This document shows, piece by piece, positions 62,794-64,000 of a DNA stretch of 64,000 nucleotides. Numbering within the stretch: the stretch's first letter is position 1; each line of letters opens with the position of its first letter. The translations under genes and the position numbers were made by a program. Under the pieces are notes generated by a model. That model was not told where the DNA came from and did not search any database. It worked only from the letters and a program-made list of their open reading frames with translations. This stretch comes from a bacterium (GTDB taxonomy: Bacteria; Bdellovibrionota_C; UBA2361; SZUA-149; JAEUWB01): positions 62,001 through 126,000 of the forward strand of contig JAEUWB010000053.1 of assembly GCA_016786595.1 (NCBI GenBank), given 5' to 3'.

Positions 62794-63080
62794 TTATGAA
62801 ATCTTAAAAACGAGCGCTTTCTTCGCTACCCCTACAAGGATGCCCTTCGCATTGCGTTCGACAAGCACTGGGCTGTCGGTCTGAATTTGCAGATGTCCAT
62901 TGTGCAATTCAATTGTGACCGAATGGCCATGCATATGTTTTGTAGTTTTTCCTTCTGACGCTACGACCTTTATAGGCGGCTTATTTATTGCCAGAGCCCC
63001 GTCTTTGACAAGGTTGAATGTAAATGTCCATGCTTACCAAGCTGGACTGCAAGAGTGATCCCATTTTTCGTGTGTGGCAT
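62794..63080 (-). pseudogene. Frameshifted small gene of unknown function
   Basis: A strong GGAGG lies 7 nt from ATG 63080, whose frame reads MPHTKNGITLAVQLGK and soon stops at 62985. From about 63030 the -1/+2 frame is open to TAA at 62794 and looks coding: WTFTFNLVKDGALAINKP, then KTTKHMHGHSVTIELHNG and KKALVFKIS. Joining the frames gives about 95 residues with a beta-rich, His-containing middle. No homopolymer marks the shift site. A single indel (mutation or sequencing error) or programmed frameshifting is possible. Confidence 0.5.
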
Positions 63081-63100
63081 TAATTATCCTCCATGCGCAC

Positions 63101-63137
63101 AAGTTGTGCCTAGAAACAATATCTCTAGGCACAACTT
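63101..63137 (-). promoter_or_regulatory. Perfect 14-bp stem-loop just before the small frameshifted gene
   Basis: AAGTTGTGCCTAGA (63101-63114) and TCTAGGCACAACTT (63124-63137) pair fully around a 9-nt loop. On the minus strand the 3' arm is about 8 nt from the GGAGG site. It may stabilise the mRNA or act as an operator shared with the rightward 63231 gene. Confidence 0.5.
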
Positions 63138-63230
63138 AGCGAAGGACAAATGAGCAAAATAAAACCTGTTAACCCTCTCTACCCAGAAATTTAAATAGCA
63201 GCATAGACATTACGATTCAAGAGGAGTATT

Positions 63231-63758
63231 ATGCGATTAGCAGAAGAAGAGAGTCTGATGAATCAAAAAGTCTCAAATTTAGTTTCGCGACTAGATCATT
63301 TAAGCCGCCGCGCCTCGCTTGGCGAGCTTGGCCAGTTACTCGCTTCTGAAAACATCACGCTACATGACATCAGCGATTACTACATTTTTAATGATATCCA
63401 CTATCAAAGAAACAAAGTCTCAGGATCAGAGTGGTATGACCTCTACGTAATGTGCTGGAAACCAGGACAAAACTCTGCAATTCATGATCATTTAGGATCG
63501 AGCTGCGCCTTTAAGATCTTGCAGGGCATGGCAACAGAATATCTCTATGAATGTGTCGACTGCGAGCATAACTACGTCCAGCAGGCAGGAATTCAAACTT
63601 ATAGCCCTGGCTTAGTTTGTGAGGCTCAAGATGGGGATATCCATAAAATCGTGAACGGCAGCACAATTGAGCCATTAGTCACCATGCACCTTTACTCCCC
63701 ACCACTTACAATGAACGTCTATGAACCTGCTCCTCAAAAAGTAGTGGTCAATTCTTAA
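63231..63758 (+). CDS. Cysteine dioxygenase
   Basis: Non-haem iron cupin that oxidises L-cysteine to cysteine sulfinate. 175 residues. Iron ligands: His85 and His87 in AIHDHLGSSC, and His138 in GDIHKIVN. Tyr58-x-Arg60-Asn61 (YQRN) matches the substrate-binding Arg of animal CDO. Cys92 and Tyr155 (MHLYSPP, with His153) occupy the positions of the Cys93-Tyr157 crosslinked cofactor; many bacterial CDOs are reported to have Gly at the Cys position. GAGGAG lies upstream of ATG 63231; a second ATG at residue 10 is also possible. The YeiH-like gene follows by 21 bp. Confidence 0.92.
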   Translation: MRLAEEESLMNQKVSNLVSRLDHLSRRASLGELGQLLASENITLHDISDYYIFNDIHYQRNKVSGSEWYDLYVMCWKPGQNSAIHDHLGSSCAFKILQGMATEYLYECVDCEHNYVQQAGIQTYSPGLVCEAQDGDIHKIVNGSTIEPLVTMHLYSPPLTMNVYEPAPQKVVVNS

Positions 63759-63779
63759 ACTTTTTCCTAGAACACCTTC

Positions 63780-64000
63780 ATGTTCAAGAAAGAAAATTTA
63801 CCAGGCCTACTATTATTATTTTCTACTGCATTTCTCGCCCAATATTTATCAGCACTCTACGACGTGCACGGGAAACACCCGATTGAAGCCTCAGCAGTCG
63901 CGATTGTACTAGGAATCCTAGGTCGCAATCTTCTCAGTTTACCAAAGACATTGACTCAGGGCTTAAAGTCCGGTGATGCAGCACTTGCTGCTGGGATTGT
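63780..64000 (+). CDS. YeiH/UPF0324-type putative sulfate exporter, 3' end outside window
   Basis: The first 73 residues only. MFKKENLPGLLLLFSTAFLAQYLSAL opens with a hydrophobic helix, and SAVAIVLGILGRNLLSLP matches the A-x-x-LGILLxN second helix of the UPF0324 (YeiH) family. A polar loop (KTLTQGLKSGDAALAAG) leads toward the next helix. The window ends here. Family members are proposed to export sulfite or sulfate, an inference supported by the adjoining cysteine dioxygenase. Confidence 0.7.
   Translation, partial: MFKKENLPGLLLLFSTAFLAQYLSALYDVHGKHPIEASAVAIVLGILGRNLLSLPKTLTQGLKSGDAALAAGI

Overview
The window reads as a compact chromosomal segment of a Gram-negative bacterium. It carries TatBC, several lipoprotein signals, a quinone-type DHODH, lytic transglycosylases and a zinc-metalloprotease pair. 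The gene order pyrR-pyrB-pyrC-carA-carB-greA, the zinc-ribbon gene at 29193 and the dnaG-rpoD pair suggest a deltaproteobacterial-grade lineage (Desulfobacterota, Myxococcota, Bdellovibrionota or a related candidate phylum). That placement is inferred from gene order and family resemblance. Base composition is moderately AT-rich. No prophage, insertion sequence, rRNA operon or CRISPR array was seen. Layout. 1-7.9 kb: 3' end of a membrane glycosyltransferase, then the translation/transcription-factor operon rimP-nusA-ylxR-infB-rbfA-nrnA-truB on the minus strand; ylxR appears to start at AUU. 8.1-9.4 kb: a secreted collagen-like protein with 70 Gly-X-Y triplets. 9.5-19.5 kb: a nearly complete de novo pyrimidine pathway, pyrR-pyrB-pyrC-carA-carB-greA leftward and pyrE, pyrD rightward from a shared divergent region. 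19.4-23.8 kb: a GT2 glycosyltransferase, an orphan zf-HC2 anti-sigma-like protein, an overlapping nucleotidyltransferase pair, MgtE and a membrane protein. 23.8-25.7 kb: a gene-poor hub of palindromic dispersed repeats. 25.7-30.7 kb: two small hypotheticals, an active/inactive M16 peptidase pair, a zinc ribbon and a NagB-like protein with a switch-like leader. 30.7-40 kb: uvrC, ligA, two glycosyltransferases and suhB in one run, then a lysozyme-like protein and a GT-C-type membrane protein. 40-45 kb: a 49-residue membrane peptide, tRNA-Met, rpoD and dnaG. 45-52 kb: Hsp20, a large secreted protein, an SDR, tatB-tatC and a DUF4397 lipoprotein. 52-58 kb: a REC-HisKA protein without an ATPase domain, a lytic transglycosylase, nadB, a lipoprotein, an M50 protease, a second collagen-like protein and a DUF6580 protein. 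58-64 kb: secreted hypotheticals, a thioredoxin-like secreted protein preceded by 16-bp repeats, an EamA transporter, a frameshifted small gene, and a cysteine dioxygenase followed by a probable YeiH-type exporter (cut by the window end). How the genes work together. The pyr genes make UMP from bicarbonate, glutamine and aspartate under probable PyrR control. The rimP-infB block couples ribosome maturation, transcription elongation and initiation. dnaG-rpoD links replication priming with the housekeeping sigma factor. The terminal pair suggests cysteine oxidation followed by sulfur-anion export. The most notable items are: the AUU start of ylxR; two competing hairpins in front of the NagB-like gene, whose product lacks a catalytic Asp; a cysteine dioxygenase with the Cys and Tyr of the animal-type crosslinked cofactor; the repeat hub at 23.9-25.7 kb; and the overlapping nucleotidyltransferase module at 20.9-21.5 kb.
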